The notes beneath the pieces were generated by a model. It worked only from the letters and a program-made list of their open reading frames with translations. It did no database searches and was not told the DNA's origin. Made by a program: the position numbers and the translations under genes. Positions 9,157 to 18,450 of a stretch of 64,000 nt of DNA are shown here, one piece after another. Origin of the DNA: Ruegeria sp. HKCCD7303 (GTDB lineage: Bacteria > Pseudomonadota > Alphaproteobacteria > Rhodobacterales > Rhodobacteraceae); contig NZ_WVRE01000006.1 in assembly GCF_013111185.1 (NCBI RefSeq), forward strand, positions 1-64,000, given 5' to 3'. The stretch's first letter is position 1; every line of letters starts with the position of its first letter.

Positions 9157-9690
9157 TTGCAAAGTTGGCCTGTCCCGTTGAGCAAGAGCTTCCCCAAAGA
9201 CTGGTTTGATTTTCCGCCCGAGAAATATGCCGATCTGGGCGCGATGTTCTATCTTGCCGGGCTGACGAAGACTCATCAAAAACGCAATCTGGCACAGGTT
9301 CTCTATGCATTCGAAACTCCATTTCGCCTGGGCCAGTACCATATCTTCCGGCAAGACGGTTTTCCCCGTGGCTTTGTTACCTTTGCCGGGCTCAGCCCCG
9401 AGGCCGAGTACCGCTATGCGGTACAGGAAAAACCACTGAAGGATACCGATTTTACCAGTGGTCCTTCCTTCTGGATCGTCGATCTGGTGGCCCCGTTTGG
9501 ACAAACAAGCCAGATTGTTGATATCCTTAAACAAGAGATCCCACATCCACGTGTGCGAACAAACCGGATGGACAGCGACATGACACGCAACCGGATCGTC
9601 GAATGGACGCGGGATCAGGCGGGCGAGGTCCATATGCGCCTGTATCGGAAACGAGAATTTGAACAGGTGTTGCAGCAAGGCGAAGGTTAA
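9157..9690 (+). CDS. HlyC-like toxin-activating lysine acyltransferase
   Basis: About 177 aa. HlyC-type enzymes move a fatty acyl group from acyl-ACP to internal lysines of RTX toxins. This protein has the family's core: a histidine (H40, in LTKTHQKR), the QYHIFRQDGFPRGFVTFAGLS segment, then the FWIVDLVAPFG motif with D109. The H-to-D spacing of 69 residues equals that of HlyC (H23-D92). An in-frame stop at 9136 limits the start to TTG 9157 or TTG 9178; no ATG is well placed. The next gene starts directly after its stop, so the pair is co-transcribed. No RTX toxin gene is present nearby. Confidence 0.72.
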   Translation: MQSWPVPLSKSFPKDWFDFPPEKYADLGAMFYLAGLTKTHQKRNLAQVLYAFETPFRLGQYHIFRQDGFPRGFVTFAGLSPEAEYRYAVQEKPLKDTDFTSGPSFWIVDLVAPFGQTSQIVDILKQEIPHPRVRTNRMDSDMTRNRIVEWTRDQAGEVHMRLYRKREFEQVLQQGEG

Positions 9691-10617
9691 GTGGTCTCGG
9701 TAACAATCACAGGCGAATTGACCGGAAACGTGACCGGATCCCCGCCGAATGTGGCGATGGGACAGCCGACGCTGGACAATGGCACATTCACACCAACGAC
9801 CCAGACCTGGACGATTGCAACACCCCCCGCCAACGGTACTGCCTCGATTGATCCAAACACTGGCGAGTGGACCTATGCGGTCGACCCGACCTTTTTTGAC
9901 AGCTTGGACAACGGCGAAGTCGTTTTCGATACCTTCTTCATCAGCGTTACTGGCACCACACAAGTGGGGCCCTTTACCCTGCCGTTTTCCAACAACCCGG
10001 ACCCGGTTGCAGTCACGATCAGGATCGAAGGTGTGTGCTTTGCAGCCGGGACTTTGATCGAGACCGAAGACGGTCCAAAGGTCATCGAAACGCTGGACGT
10101 AGGTCACAAGGTTGCTACCGCGGATCACGGGCTGCAACCCATTCGCTGGATCGAAAGCAGTGTGATACCTCGCGAACGATTATGCGCCGAGCCTGCGATG
10201 CGGCCTGTGCGCATTTCAGCAGGAAGTCTGGGGTCGAACTCACCCCGTCGGGATCTTCTGGTTTCGCAACAGCACCGCATTCTGGTGAAGGGCCCGAAAG
10301 TGGAACTGCTGTTCGGTGCCGCCGAGGCGCTGGTGGCTGCAAAGCATCTATGCGACTGGCCGGGTATTTATGTGGATACCTCGGTAGAGGCGATTGAGTA
10401 CCTGCATATATTGTTGGATCGTCATGAAATTCTGAATGCAGAAGGGCTGCAAGCTGAAAGCCTGTTTCTGGGGGAAGAAGCGCTTTACACGCTGTCTTCC
10501 GACGCGCTTCGGGAACTGGCTGCAATCTTTCCAGACCGGCCAGCTTCGGGTCACACCGGGTTTGGCCGCGCCGCGCGTTTGATACTGCGCGAACATGAGG
10601 CGCGCGCGCTTACCTGA
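9691..10617 (+). CDS. Hint-domain protein with N-terminal beta (VCBS-like) domain
   Basis: 308 aa, GTG start abutting the previous stop. Residues 1-115 are acidic and Thr/Gly/Asn-rich with a cadherin/VCBS-like pattern. A Hedgehog/intein-type (Hint) domain starts at C116 in VCFAAGTLIET, followed by GPKVIETLDVGHKVAT and SQQHRILVKG, which carries the block with the conserved histidine. Hint proteins of this kind are frequent in Rhodobacteraceae, often at the C-terminus of large secreted proteins; here the domain is on a short protein without signal peptide. Pairing with a HlyC-like acyltransferase hints that it may be exported or modified. Function unknown. Confidence 0.75.
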   Translation: MVSVTITGELTGNVTGSPPNVAMGQPTLDNGTFTPTTQTWTIATPPANGTASIDPNTGEWTYAVDPTFFDSLDNGEVVFDTFFISVTGTTQVGPFTLPFSNNPDPVAVTIRIEGVCFAAGTLIETEDGPKVIETLDVGHKVATADHGLQPIRWIESSVIPRERLCAEPAMRPVRISAGSLGSNSPRRDLLVSQQHRILVKGPKVELLFGAAEALVAAKHLCDWPGIYVDTSVEAIEYLHILLDRHEILNAEGLQAESLFLGEEALYTLSSDALRELAAIFPDRPASGHTGFGRAARLILREHEARALT

Positions 10618-10619
10618 GA

Positions 10620-11720
10620 TTACTGGCCCGGCGCGATACGCCCGCCGACATCCTGAGGAGCCAGGGCAACCGTCTTAATAATCGCGTGACATGGGCTGCC
10701 CACCTGCAAGTTTAATGCCGCCACTGATCGACGTGTGACGCGCGCCAGAACACTACCTGCAGGGGTCGTGACGGACACAATTGCGCCAGGCCCCTCGCCC
10801 GATCGGATCGAGGCCACCGTACCGCTGAGCACGTTCAGTGCAGACAATCCCTCGGGCTTTTGGTTTGACAAGATCACCTCTTGCGCCGGGATGCGGATGC
10901 GCAATTGCGCCCCTACGTCATGCGCAATGCGTGGCAGGAACAATCTTGCGCCGTTGGCATTCAACTCTGTCAGCCCGTCAGTGTGATGCTGCACGACCTG
11001 AACTTCCAAAACGGCCCCAACTGCGCGAACCCCGGCCGGGGCAACCGAAGGATCGGCTAAAACCTCGGAAGCGGGCCCATGGCGCACGGCTTTTCCGTCT
11101 TGAAGTGCAACAACCGAGGTCGCCAGACGCGCGACCTCGGCCGCCGAGTGGGTTACATAGAGAATAGGAACAGATACCTCATCCCTGAGACGTTCGAAAT
11201 ACGGCAGAATCTCTGCTTTCCGCGCCTCGTCCAACGCGGCCAGAGGTTCATCTGCAAGGATCAGACGCGGGCTCGCCAGCAGCGCACGCCCAATGGCCAC
11301 GCGTTGTTTTTCGCCCCCTGACAACCCGGCTGGTCGGCGATCCAGCAGGTGGCCAATGCCCAGCATTTCGATGACCTTTTCAGGGTCTTCCCGCTGCGCC
11401 CTTTTGGGGGCAAACCAGCGACCGTAGGCCAGATTTTGGCGTACGGTCAGATGAGGGAATAGCCGCCCTTCCTGAAAGATATACCCTAACCGCCGCCGGT
11501 GTGGCGGCAGCCATTGCCCGTGACCCGTGTCGAAAAGAACCCAATCCTCGACCGCAACGCGACCCGCCTGAGGTCGCAGCAGCCCGGCCACCGCATTGAC
11601 GATGGTCGTCTTGCCCGACCCGGACCGCCCGAACAAGACAGTCACTCCGGGCGGTGCGTCAAAGCTGACATCCAGATCCAGATCCGACAAATGATGATGC
11701 ACCCGAACGGAAAGACTCAT
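10620..11720 (-). CDS. modC: Molybdate ABC transporter ATP-binding protein
   Basis: 366 aa. Walker A is GRSGSGKT (residues 31-38), the signature is LSGGEKQRVAIGRALL, and Walker B is RLILADEPLAALD. The C-terminal part after residue ~290 is the molybdate-binding MOP/TOBE domain that distinguishes ModC from related sulfate and iron ATPases. It is the last gene of modABC and overlaps modB by 4 bases. It energises molybdate uptake at the inner membrane. Confidence 0.94.
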   Translation of the reverse strand: MSLSVRVHHHLSDLDLDVSFDAPPGVTVLFGRSGSGKTTIVNAVAGLLRPQAGRVAVEDWVLFDTGHGQWLPPHRRRLGYIFQEGRLFPHLTVRQNLAYGRWFAPKRAQREDPEKVIEMLGIGHLLDRRPAGLSGGEKQRVAIGRALLASPRLILADEPLAALDEARKAEILPYFERLRDEVSVPILYVTHSAAEVARLATSVVALQDGKAVRHGPASEVLADPSVAPAGVRAVGAVLEVQVVQHHTDGLTELNANGARLFLPRIAHDVGAQLRIRIPAQEVILSNQKPEGLSALNVLSGTVASIRSGEGPGAIVSVTTPAGSVLARVTRRSVAALNLQVGSPCHAIIKTVALAPQDVGGRIAPGQ

Positions 11721-12418
11721 GATCCGGCCACCCGTGCGGCAGCGCGCCGTCCTACGTATTCTGACAAAAGAAGGGCGCTCATCGCGATAACGATTGAGAT
11801 AAGGACCAACCGCGTTGCAGCCGACTCGCCGCCCGGAACCTGCAAGAATGCATAGACTGCTGACGGAAGCGTTTGGGTCTGGCCCGGAATGTTAGACACA
11901 AACGTGATGGTTGCACCAAATTCGCCCATTGCCTTGGCAAAAGCTAGAATGGCCCCGGCTATGACCCCAGGAAGGATCATCGGCAAAGTCACGGTCACAA
12001 AAACCATCGGGCGCGACGCCCCCAGCGTGGCCCCGGCTTGCTCTAGTTTTGGATCCACAGCCTCGATCGACAACCGTATGGCCCGGACCATTAAGGGGAA
12101 TGCCATGATCCCTGCAGCCAGCGCCGCCCCGGTCCAGCGAAACGCGACAACTATCCCGAACTCTGCCAGAACACGCCCAAGAGGTCCCTGAACTCCAAAG
12201 GTCAGCAACAACAGATAGCCCGTAACAACAGGTGGCAGGATTAACGGCAAATGCACCAGACCATTAAGGACCTGCCGGCCGGGAAACCTCCAGCGGGCCA
12301 AAGCGTATGCTACGAAAATCCCAAACGGCAATGTCGCCAGCGTCGCCCAGAGCGACACGCGCAAAGACAGCTTTAACGCTCCAATTTCGGCAGGGCCCAA
12401 CCAGTCCACGTGGATCAC
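11717..12418 (-). CDS. modB: Molybdate ABC transporter permease
   Basis: 233 aa with about five hydrophobic membrane segments. The cytoplasmic loop contains the EAA-type motif (QAGATLGASRPMVFVTVTLPMILPG) that contacts ModC. It overlaps modA and modC by 4 bases on either side, so the three genes are translationally coupled. Confidence 0.93.
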   Translation of the reverse strand: MIHVDWLGPAEIGALKLSLRVSLWATLATLPFGIFVAYALARWRFPGRQVLNGLVHLPLILPPVVTGYLLLLTFGVQGPLGRVLAEFGIVVAFRWTGAALAAGIMAFPLMVRAIRLSIEAVDPKLEQAGATLGASRPMVFVTVTLPMILPGVIAGAILAFAKAMGEFGATITFVSNIPGQTQTLPSAVYAFLQVPGGESAATRLVLISIVIAMSALLLSEYVGRRAAARVAGS

Positions 12419-13200
12419 CCGCCCGGCAGGGAAAACCCCTGCTCCTGAAAAACGGACAACGCCGCATCGCTGCGCAGATGATCCAGAAAGGCCTGTGCTC
12501 CACCCCGGGCTGATGATGTGACGGCCGCTGGATATATGATCTCAGGATGCAGGCCGTCTGGAATCGTCGCCAAAACACTGACCCGTGTTTCCACCTGTGC
12601 ATCTGATCGATAGACAATACCCAACGGCGCTGCCCCTGCCGCCACAAGTGCCAGAGCTGCGCGCACATTGTCGGTCTGCGCCACATGGTCCTGTAATGCG
12701 TCCCATTGGTTCATGCTTTGCAACGCGGCTTTGCCGTAAATACCTGCTGGCACGGCGTCAACCAGGGCCATCGCCAGAAAACCGCCGTTCAATTCGGCCT
12801 TTAGGTCGTAACCAGGTTGGATCTCTCCCCAACTTGCTCGGCCTGTCGCACCAATCACAACCAGCCCATTGCCCAGCAAATCCACCCGCGAATTCGCCCG
12901 GATCAAACCGTCCCGCTCCAATATGTCCATCCAGTCAGGATTCGCCGAGATGAACACGTCCGCAGGCGCGCCCTGTTGAATTTGGCGCGCTAGCACCGAC
13001 GAGGCCGCGTAAGAGACCGTGACACGGTGCCCCGTTTCCGTTTCATAGCTTGCAGCAATCTCGTCCAGCGCTGTCTTCAGACTCGCCGCTGCAAAAACCA
13101 AAACACCCTCGGCCCCGGCTCGGACCGGTGCCAACGCCAATACACCTAAGACCAGTGCCAGCATCCAGAAACGGCGGGTGAAGGTTAGGGTCATGTACAC
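12415..13200 (-). CDS. modA: Molybdate ABC transporter periplasmic binding protein
   Basis: 261 aa (an ATG at 13194 is an alternative start). The signal peptide ends near APVRAGAEG. The mature protein begins VLVFAAASLKTALDEI, the classic ModA ligand-loop region. Further family segments are QGAPADVFISANPDWMD and the GIVYRSDAQV loop. It is the first gene of the mod operon and supplies molybdate for molybdopterin enzymes such as the xanthine dehydrogenase encoded at 40.9-45.6 kb. Confidence 0.94.
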   Translation of the reverse strand: MYMTLTFTRRFWMLALVLGVLALAPVRAGAEGVLVFAAASLKTALDEIAASYETETGHRVTVSYAASSVLARQIQQGAPADVFISANPDWMDILERDGLIRANSRVDLLGNGLVVIGATGRASWGEIQPGYDLKAELNGGFLAMALVDAVPAGIYGKAALQSMNQWDALQDHVAQTDNVRAALALVAAGAAPLGIVYRSDAQVETRVSVLATIPDGLHPEIIYPAAVTSSARGGAQAFLDHLRSDAALSVFQEQGFSLPGG

Positions 13201-13353
13201 TCCCGACCGGAAAATTGCAGTCCCTTCGGGAATATCGGAGGGTACAGCTCCCGCGCAAGCGCCTTTGAGAAATTACCGAGATCGGTGCTGCTGCGTTGCA
13301 GAAAGTCCAAAAGGGTCAAGGCGTCCATTGGACATGACCATCATCACGCCGCA

Positions 13354-13367
13354 CATATCCGGATATG
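13354..13367. promoter_or_regulatory. 14-bp palindrome upstream of modA (possible ModE/Mo-box-like operator)
   Basis: CATATCCGGATATG is a perfect palindrome 154 bases upstream of the modA start, and partial symmetry continues into the flanking CG steps. Molybdate operons in related bacteria are repressed by ModE-type regulators that bind AT-rich inverted repeats here. The match to a Mo-box is only approximate. No modE gene is in the window. Confidence 0.35.
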
Positions 13368-13501
13368 CGACGGAACGGGATTAAACCGTGTTCAGATATC
13401 CAGACGGGCAAGGCAACACGGGTTGGCCAAAGAATAGAATTCAAGAAAATCACTCAGACCCTCTTGCACCCGCCCGCAGGCTTGGCTACATGCAGCGTCA
13501 C

Positions 13502-13577
<76 letters not shown>

Positions 13578-13639
13578 TTCCCTTCATTTTCAATGGTTTA
13601 CTCAGGGTCTTGTAACGAGAACTTGGAGACCATTTGAGG

Positions 13640-14917
13640 ATGAATGTAAGGGAATCGAAACCTCAAAACCGTGTTGGACTACCCAGAGGATTGTTCCTTA
13701 GAGGTAAAGGATACGCTCTTAGGGTAGCTGTACCGACTGAGTACCAAGACATTGTTGGCAAACGAGAGATCGTCCGAGGATTAGGAACTCAGGACCTAGC
13801 CGAAGCATTGAAGCGCCGTCCAAGAGTCCTTGAGGAAATCCTTGAAGCGATCACCGAAGGACAAACACCGTCTCAAGCAATTCGCCCAAACCTTCCGAAA
13901 CAAGAGAATACTGTGAGAGATACCGCCGACAGGTGGTTGGCTGAATCGGACGGGATAAATAGCAGTACAAAGGTTAGATACCGCCAACACCTTAGGACAT
14001 TTGAGGCGTACTCTGGAAACATACAGGTCACAGACATTAACCGCTCTCTGGCACTGGGCTTCATTGAGCACCTTAAGGCCACTCCCTCAAAGCGAACTGG
14101 GCAACCACTCTCGGGCCGCTCTCTTCAATCATGCCAATCTTGCTTAGCTTCTTATTGGCGTGTGCTGGACCACTGGGGGTTGGTTGATCCCGATATGCGG
14201 AACCCCTTTGGCTCTCTCCTGAGACGTGTAGCCGGTCAAAGAAAGAAGAAGGACCCACGGGTTAAGAAACTGAGGCCTGTCACTAGAGGTGAAGCTCAAA
14301 AGCTGCTGCAGTACATCGCTCGCAATAATGGCCTCAAATATCAGTTCGAGATGTACGTCACAGTAAGACTGCTTTGGGTTACTGGATGCAGACTCAATGA
14401 AATCTGCTCGAGGTACTTGAAGGACATTGAGGACAGAGGAGACCACATCAAAATCAGCATCCCTCAAAGCAAGACAGAAGCCGGAATAAGGGATGTAATG
14501 ATCGTTGGGGCTGAGGATTGTCAGCTACTCCGGGAAGCTACCAAAAGGGCAACGATAGTAGAGCCAAGTTGTCCAGATAATATCGGTAGGTTGTTTCCTC
14601 GTATTGCTTTGGGTGGCTACGACAGGCATCCCAGTCATTACCTCGGGAAGGCGCTTGAGAAAGCCCGGAAAACCCTTGATGGCGATAATTCTAATTGGGA
14701 TATGCATTCGTTCAGGAGAACGGCTGTGTCCGTCCTAGTTAATGCTGGGGTTTCCCGAGAAGCTAGGAATCTAATCGTGGGTCACTCCAACAAAGACGAC
14801 ATCGGCATAAGCGTTTATGCGAAGAGAGCGGAGCTAAACGGGATCATCAGGAGTACATTCGAAGTCTTACACAACGAACTTGGAGGAAGTCTCGCGGGAA
14901 TAGCTCCTTTGGATTAA
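13640..14917 (+). CDS. Tyrosine-family site-specific integrase
   Basis: 425 aa from the ATG at 13640 (a TTG at 13634 is possible). The N-terminal half has a SAM-like DNA-binding region (TVRDTADRWLAE onward). The C-terminal catalytic domain shows the full set: R251 in TGCRLNEI, H356 and R359 in HSFRRTA, H382 in VGHSN, and nucleophile Y393 in SVYAKR. It lies directly behind tRNA-Val, the usual place for an element that integrates into the tRNA 3' end. Codon use is unlike its neighbours (many AGA/AGG arginines), consistent with recent transfer. Confidence 0.93.
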   Translation: MNVRESKPQNRVGLPRGLFLRGKGYALRVAVPTEYQDIVGKREIVRGLGTQDLAEALKRRPRVLEEILEAITEGQTPSQAIRPNLPKQENTVRDTADRWLAESDGINSSTKVRYRQHLRTFEAYSGNIQVTDINRSLALGFIEHLKATPSKRTGQPLSGRSLQSCQSCLASYWRVLDHWGLVDPDMRNPFGSLLRRVAGQRKKKDPRVKKLRPVTRGEAQKLLQYIARNNGLKYQFEMYVTVRLLWVTGCRLNEICSRYLKDIEDRGDHIKISIPQSKTEAGIRDVMIVGAEDCQLLREATKRATIVEPSCPDNIGRLFPRIALGGYDRHPSHYLGKALEKARKTLDGDNSNWDMHSFRRTAVSVLVNAGVSREARNLIVGHSNKDDIGISVYAKRAELNGIIRSTFEVLHNELGGSLAGIAPLD

Positions 14918-14927
14918 TCCAAGGCAA

Positions 14928-14987
14928 GGGGCCGTCAACTTTACCCTCAAGAGATAGAAACTCTGAAGGGCGTAAATTGACAGCCCC
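14928..14987. terminator. Long imperfect hairpin downstream of the integrase gene
   Basis: A 26-nt arm (14928-14953) pairs with a 27-nt arm (14961-14987) across the 7-nt loop ATAGAAA. Paired blocks from the base are GGGGC/GCCCC, GTCAA/TTGAC, a TTTAC/GTAAA plus CCT/AGG block with a bulge, and AGAG/CTCT. It starts 11 bases after the integrase stop. There is no long T-run, so it could be a terminator for either strand or a structured RNA or DNA site. Confidence 0.6.
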
Positions 14988-15077
14988 TGTCGGGCTTATG
15001 GTCATGACCTTTAATGAAGAAAAGCAGTCATTCCCAATGCTAGATATGAACGACCCCTCTGCGGACGAAGCCGACAA

Positions 15078-16400
15078 TCAATTCAGCTTCCGAATTTTCG
15101 GCGGAAACCAGTTGCCCGCTTTTACAATCTCTTTCGGAACATAGGTCCTGAACGTCAGAGAAAACGGTTTTCCTTCAGCGGAGGGCAGCCAATTCGCAGA
15201 AGGAAAAGAACCGTTCTCGGACGGGGCGATAAACATGGACACACCGCTATCCGCGTCCTTCTCAAGCGGCGAATAGGAGTTGAAATTGAACCTGTCGATT
15301 GCATTTGGAACCACACGGTAATCGGGTAGATCCACTAAAATAACCGACCAGTATCCGTTCACTACCGCATCGGGACTGCTAGTTTCGTTGAATTCGATAA
15401 CATAGGTGCTGCTGCCATCCAGCGGCTTGCCGTTCCCATCGGTAGTGGCGACGAAGTAGATTACTTCATGCGTTGTGTTCGCCCAGATCCCAACCAGATT
15501 GGCCGCTGTTCTGATCCAGTAGTCGTCGCCGTAGATGCCGCCCACCAAGACGCCCAACCAGTTGTTCTGAAAGGAACCTGCTTCGGTCACCGCAAACTTC
15601 AAAAACTGCGGAATGACGGTTTCAACAATCGCGCCTGCAAGGGCGTCCCGCTGCGCTGGATCAGAGGCTACACGCGCCACGGCCCGAACCTTGGCTTGCA
15701 TCTGTGGAGCAACCGGAATGCTATCCAGCGCCGCTGAGAGTAATTCATCTGTATGATCGAAAATCTCGACACCGATCAGTGACTGGTTATCGAAGATAGG
15801 CAAGCTTGAAGGTGCCGAAATCGCAGGTTCGCCGAGTGTGGACATCGTGAATTGGCGTTGCAGGGAAACTGCACCTTCCACATCTGTTTGAAGCTCGACC
15901 CGCGCCAGCATCTTTGCCTTTCGGGAGGGCAGCACGACAGGTACGGCGTCCTCCGGTATCTCGGCAACCGTGTCAGGCGTCACGAAAGCATAGATTCCGT
16001 AAGGGTTCAGAGGGTAGTCGCGCTCGTTGATGTTGGTGACGACATTGCCCCACTCATCGCAGATCTGGACCGTATAGTAGCGGCCTTCGACCTGCGGAAC
16101 CTCCAGTAAGACAGCGCTTTGGTCATCGACCGCAATCCAGGCTTCGAGATAGGCTACATCGAGGTTGGGGTTCACGAAGTCGGCGGCACCAACAGGGTTA
16201 TACTTAATGACGTTGTAGTCTACCCTATCCTCGGCAATGTCTGTCTTCTCTTGTCGGTCAACAAGCGCACGACCCAGCAGGTATACATAAGCGTCGGCAA
16301 TCGTCGCATCGTCGAGAGGCGTTGGCTGCTGCGCTAGGGCGGGTTCTACAACAACTACTGTGAGCAGGACGACGATTGTGCGCTTTAAACTGTGCAACAT
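15078..16400 (-). CDS. Secreted DUF1254/DUF1214 protein
   Basis: 440 aa from the ATG at 16400, which has AAGAGG upstream and gives a clear signal peptide (MLHSLKRT, hydrophobic core, PALAQQ). The N-terminal DUF1254 block is seen in KYNPVGAADFVNPNLDVAYL and VEGRYYTVQICDEWGN. The C-terminal DUF1214 block is seen in NGYWSVILVDLPDYRVVPN and IDRFNFNSYSPLEKDADSG. Such proteins are exported or periplasmic with no settled enzymatic role. Here it is cargo of the tRNA-Val element, on the strand opposite to the integrase. Confidence 0.85.
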   Translation of the reverse strand: MLHSLKRTIVVLLTVVVVEPALAQQPTPLDDATIADAYVYLLGRALVDRQEKTDIAEDRVDYNVIKYNPVGAADFVNPNLDVAYLEAWIAVDDQSAVLLEVPQVEGRYYTVQICDEWGNVVTNINERDYPLNPYGIYAFVTPDTVAEIPEDAVPVVLPSRKAKMLARVELQTDVEGAVSLQRQFTMSTLGEPAISAPSSLPIFDNQSLIGVEIFDHTDELLSAALDSIPVAPQMQAKVRAVARVASDPAQRDALAGAIVETVIPQFLKFAVTEAGSFQNNWLGVLVGGIYGDDYWIRTAANLVGIWANTTHEVIYFVATTDGNGKPLDGSSTYVIEFNETSSPDAVVNGYWSVILVDLPDYRVVPNAIDRFNFNSYSPLEKDADSGVSMFIAPSENGSFPSANWLPSAEGKPFSLTFRTYVPKEIVKAGNWFPPKIRKLN

Positions 16401-17070
16401 GAATGGGCCTCTTGGGTTCGACGGGACCGTTTTCCTCAATAAAACTCGACTTGGTCAAGCGTGAAACATCTTCAGACCTCCGGCAAACGAGTGATGGTTA
16501 CTTTGGGCTCATTGCGGTCACTCGTTACACTGCGAACCAAGGTCCGCTTTTTCCCAGAAAGTGAAGGGCGGCGTTTTTTGGTACTGACCCTAGAGACAAA
16601 TCATCTGTAGATGACACAGCGCTCGGACCATCCTTCACAATTTTCGAAACTATGGGTCGCAGTGGAAAACACTAGCGGCTCTTTTTCACACCCTTGCGGA
16701 TATGGTGGTATCTGCCTCTCAGGAAACAGCTTCTTTGGATCAGTCCAATGGAGAACCAAGACGATTTCCTCGGAAGAGACCTTTGAGAATGAGATAAGGC
16801 TAACTCTACGAGGAGTAGTTTGAAACTCTCAGCGACTGCCTGATTGACTCTACAGCGACCCAAATAGCAGCCCCAGATGATGAGGGTTTCCTTCACCAGT
16901 GCTCACTAAACGCACTGTCACAGTCGATATGTTGCCTGCCCACGCCACTTTCACGCCCAGCGCATAGCGGTCTCCAACTGTACCCTTAGGGAGCCGAACC
17001 AGCTTCAACCGAATAGCACCTACTCAGGCAGCACTTAACAACCCACACTAAAAAAGCGAGACATTAAACC
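16401..17070. other. 670-bp non-coding region within the element
   Basis: It lies between the divergent DUF1254 gene and the helicase-like gene, and presumably holds both promoters. A short frame at 16611-16823 has no family-like features. No tRNA or clear repeat was found. Confidence 0.4.
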
Positions 17071-18450
17071 ATGAGGCATGATCCTCTACCTTTTCACGAT
17101 TCTTCTTCCCAATTCCGTCCAGTTGTAATTGTGGACCGGCCCTGTGGGAGAGGGAAAACTACGGAGATGATTGAATCATTCGAAAATCACAAGCAGTATC
17201 TAGTCATTGTCCCTCTGCTCACTGAATGTGACCGCGTGATAGAGGCAGCACAGAACCGGGGGATAACCTTCGAGCAGCCCACAGCCGAAGCAGACACTAT
17301 ATTCGACGACAGTGGACAAGAGATAGTCACCACTAGGAAAATCCACTCCCTACGGCGTCTGCTGGCTGAAGGCCAAAACGTAGTCACAACTCACGCGATG
17401 TTTGATACGCTGTCCGATGTCGTCTCAGAGGGATTATTGGATTCGTACGACATTCACATTGATGAAGTTCTCTCGGTCATAGATGCTAACTTCCATGTCC
17501 AATCAGAAGCATGGGATCGTCTCTTTATAGAGTCCGGACTTTGCACAGTGGACCCTGAGACATCAAAGGTATTCCCCACAGATGCTTGGGATACAGAGTA
17601 TGCTGCTCTTGAGAAACACGTTTCCCTGAAGTTCTACAAGGCTGCCAAGTCTGGACGCCTCTTCAATGTCCAAAATGGCTTCAATGTAGCTGTACTTCCG
17701 GAGAAGCTCCTCAAGGTGGGGAAGTCTCTGAGGATTTACACCTATAAAGCTGAAGGGTCTATTATCGCTGCGTACCTTAGACACATAGGGATAACCAAAG
17801 AACACAATAAGTTGGACAACACAGCCGAAAGTGAGTTCGTCCGAGAAGTCAGAGACCTGATTACCGTTAAAGGAATTAAATCTCTCGATCAGCTTTCATT
17901 CAGTCACACAGATCAAACAGACAAAACCTCTGGCTCACCGGAAGTCTACGATAATCTGGTCCCTAAAGCGCTGTATACGTTGGCACGAAATGCACTTAAG
18001 GACGTCCCTCTTGAAAACATCTTACTAACTTGCCCAAAGGTAAAATGGTTCGCAGGCGGTAAAAGCCCAACAGTTGGTTCAGATGGGTTAGAAAAGGGAA
18101 AGTACAGTCCCGGCCCATACGCTAAAAGCTCTCGGCTTCAGGGCAGAAGTGGCCGTGTTCATTGGCTACCCAATACGACAAGAGGCACGAACAACTATAA
18201 AAACGCAACGCACCTGATCTATCTCTACAATCAGTTCTTGAATCCCAACATCCTGAGATTTCTCGGCAAAGGATCAGTTAGTCAGGACGACTACGCGCTC
18301 ACCGAGTTAATCCAATGGGTTTGGCGATCTCAGATCAGAGACGGGAAACCGATCACTGTTTATCTTCCTAGTCGAAGAATGCGAAATCTGTTTCTCAATT
18401 GGCTATGGGAAGGAGACATCCCAACCCATGTATTACGCGGTGCAATCTGA
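17071..18450 (+). CDS. P-loop helicase-like protein of the element
   Basis: 459 aa. Walker A is DRPCGRGKTT with GKT at residues 28-30. A Walker B/DExx-like motif, IHIDEV, has D131-E132. Between them, QNVVTTHAMFD resembles helicase motif Ia/Ib. The C-terminus has a distinctive block, IQWVWRSQIRDGKPITVYLP followed by SRRMRNLFLNWL. That layout resembles helicase-like proteins I recall from phages and plasmid-like elements, so replication or origin unwinding is a plausible role, but this is inference. There is no second RecA domain with a clear motif VI. It is the largest unassigned protein in the element. Confidence 0.6.
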   Translation: MRHDPLPFHDSSSQFRPVVIVDRPCGRGKTTEMIESFENHKQYLVIVPLLTECDRVIEAAQNRGITFEQPTAEADTIFDDSGQEIVTTRKIHSLRRLLAEGQNVVTTHAMFDTLSDVVSEGLLDSYDIHIDEVLSVIDANFHVQSEAWDRLFIESGLCTVDPETSKVFPTDAWDTEYAALEKHVSLKFYKAAKSGRLFNVQNGFNVAVLPEKLLKVGKSLRIYTYKAEGSIIAAYLRHIGITKEHNKLDNTAESEFVREVRDLITVKGIKSLDQLSFSHTDQTDKTSGSPEVYDNLVPKALYTLARNALKDVPLENILLTCPKVKWFAGGKSPTVGSDGLEKGKYSPGPYAKSSRLQGRSGRVHWLPNTTRGTNNYKNATHLIYLYNQFLNPNILRFLGKGSVSQDDYALTELIQWVWRSQIRDGKPITVYLPSRRMRNLFLNWLWEGDIPTHVLRGAI

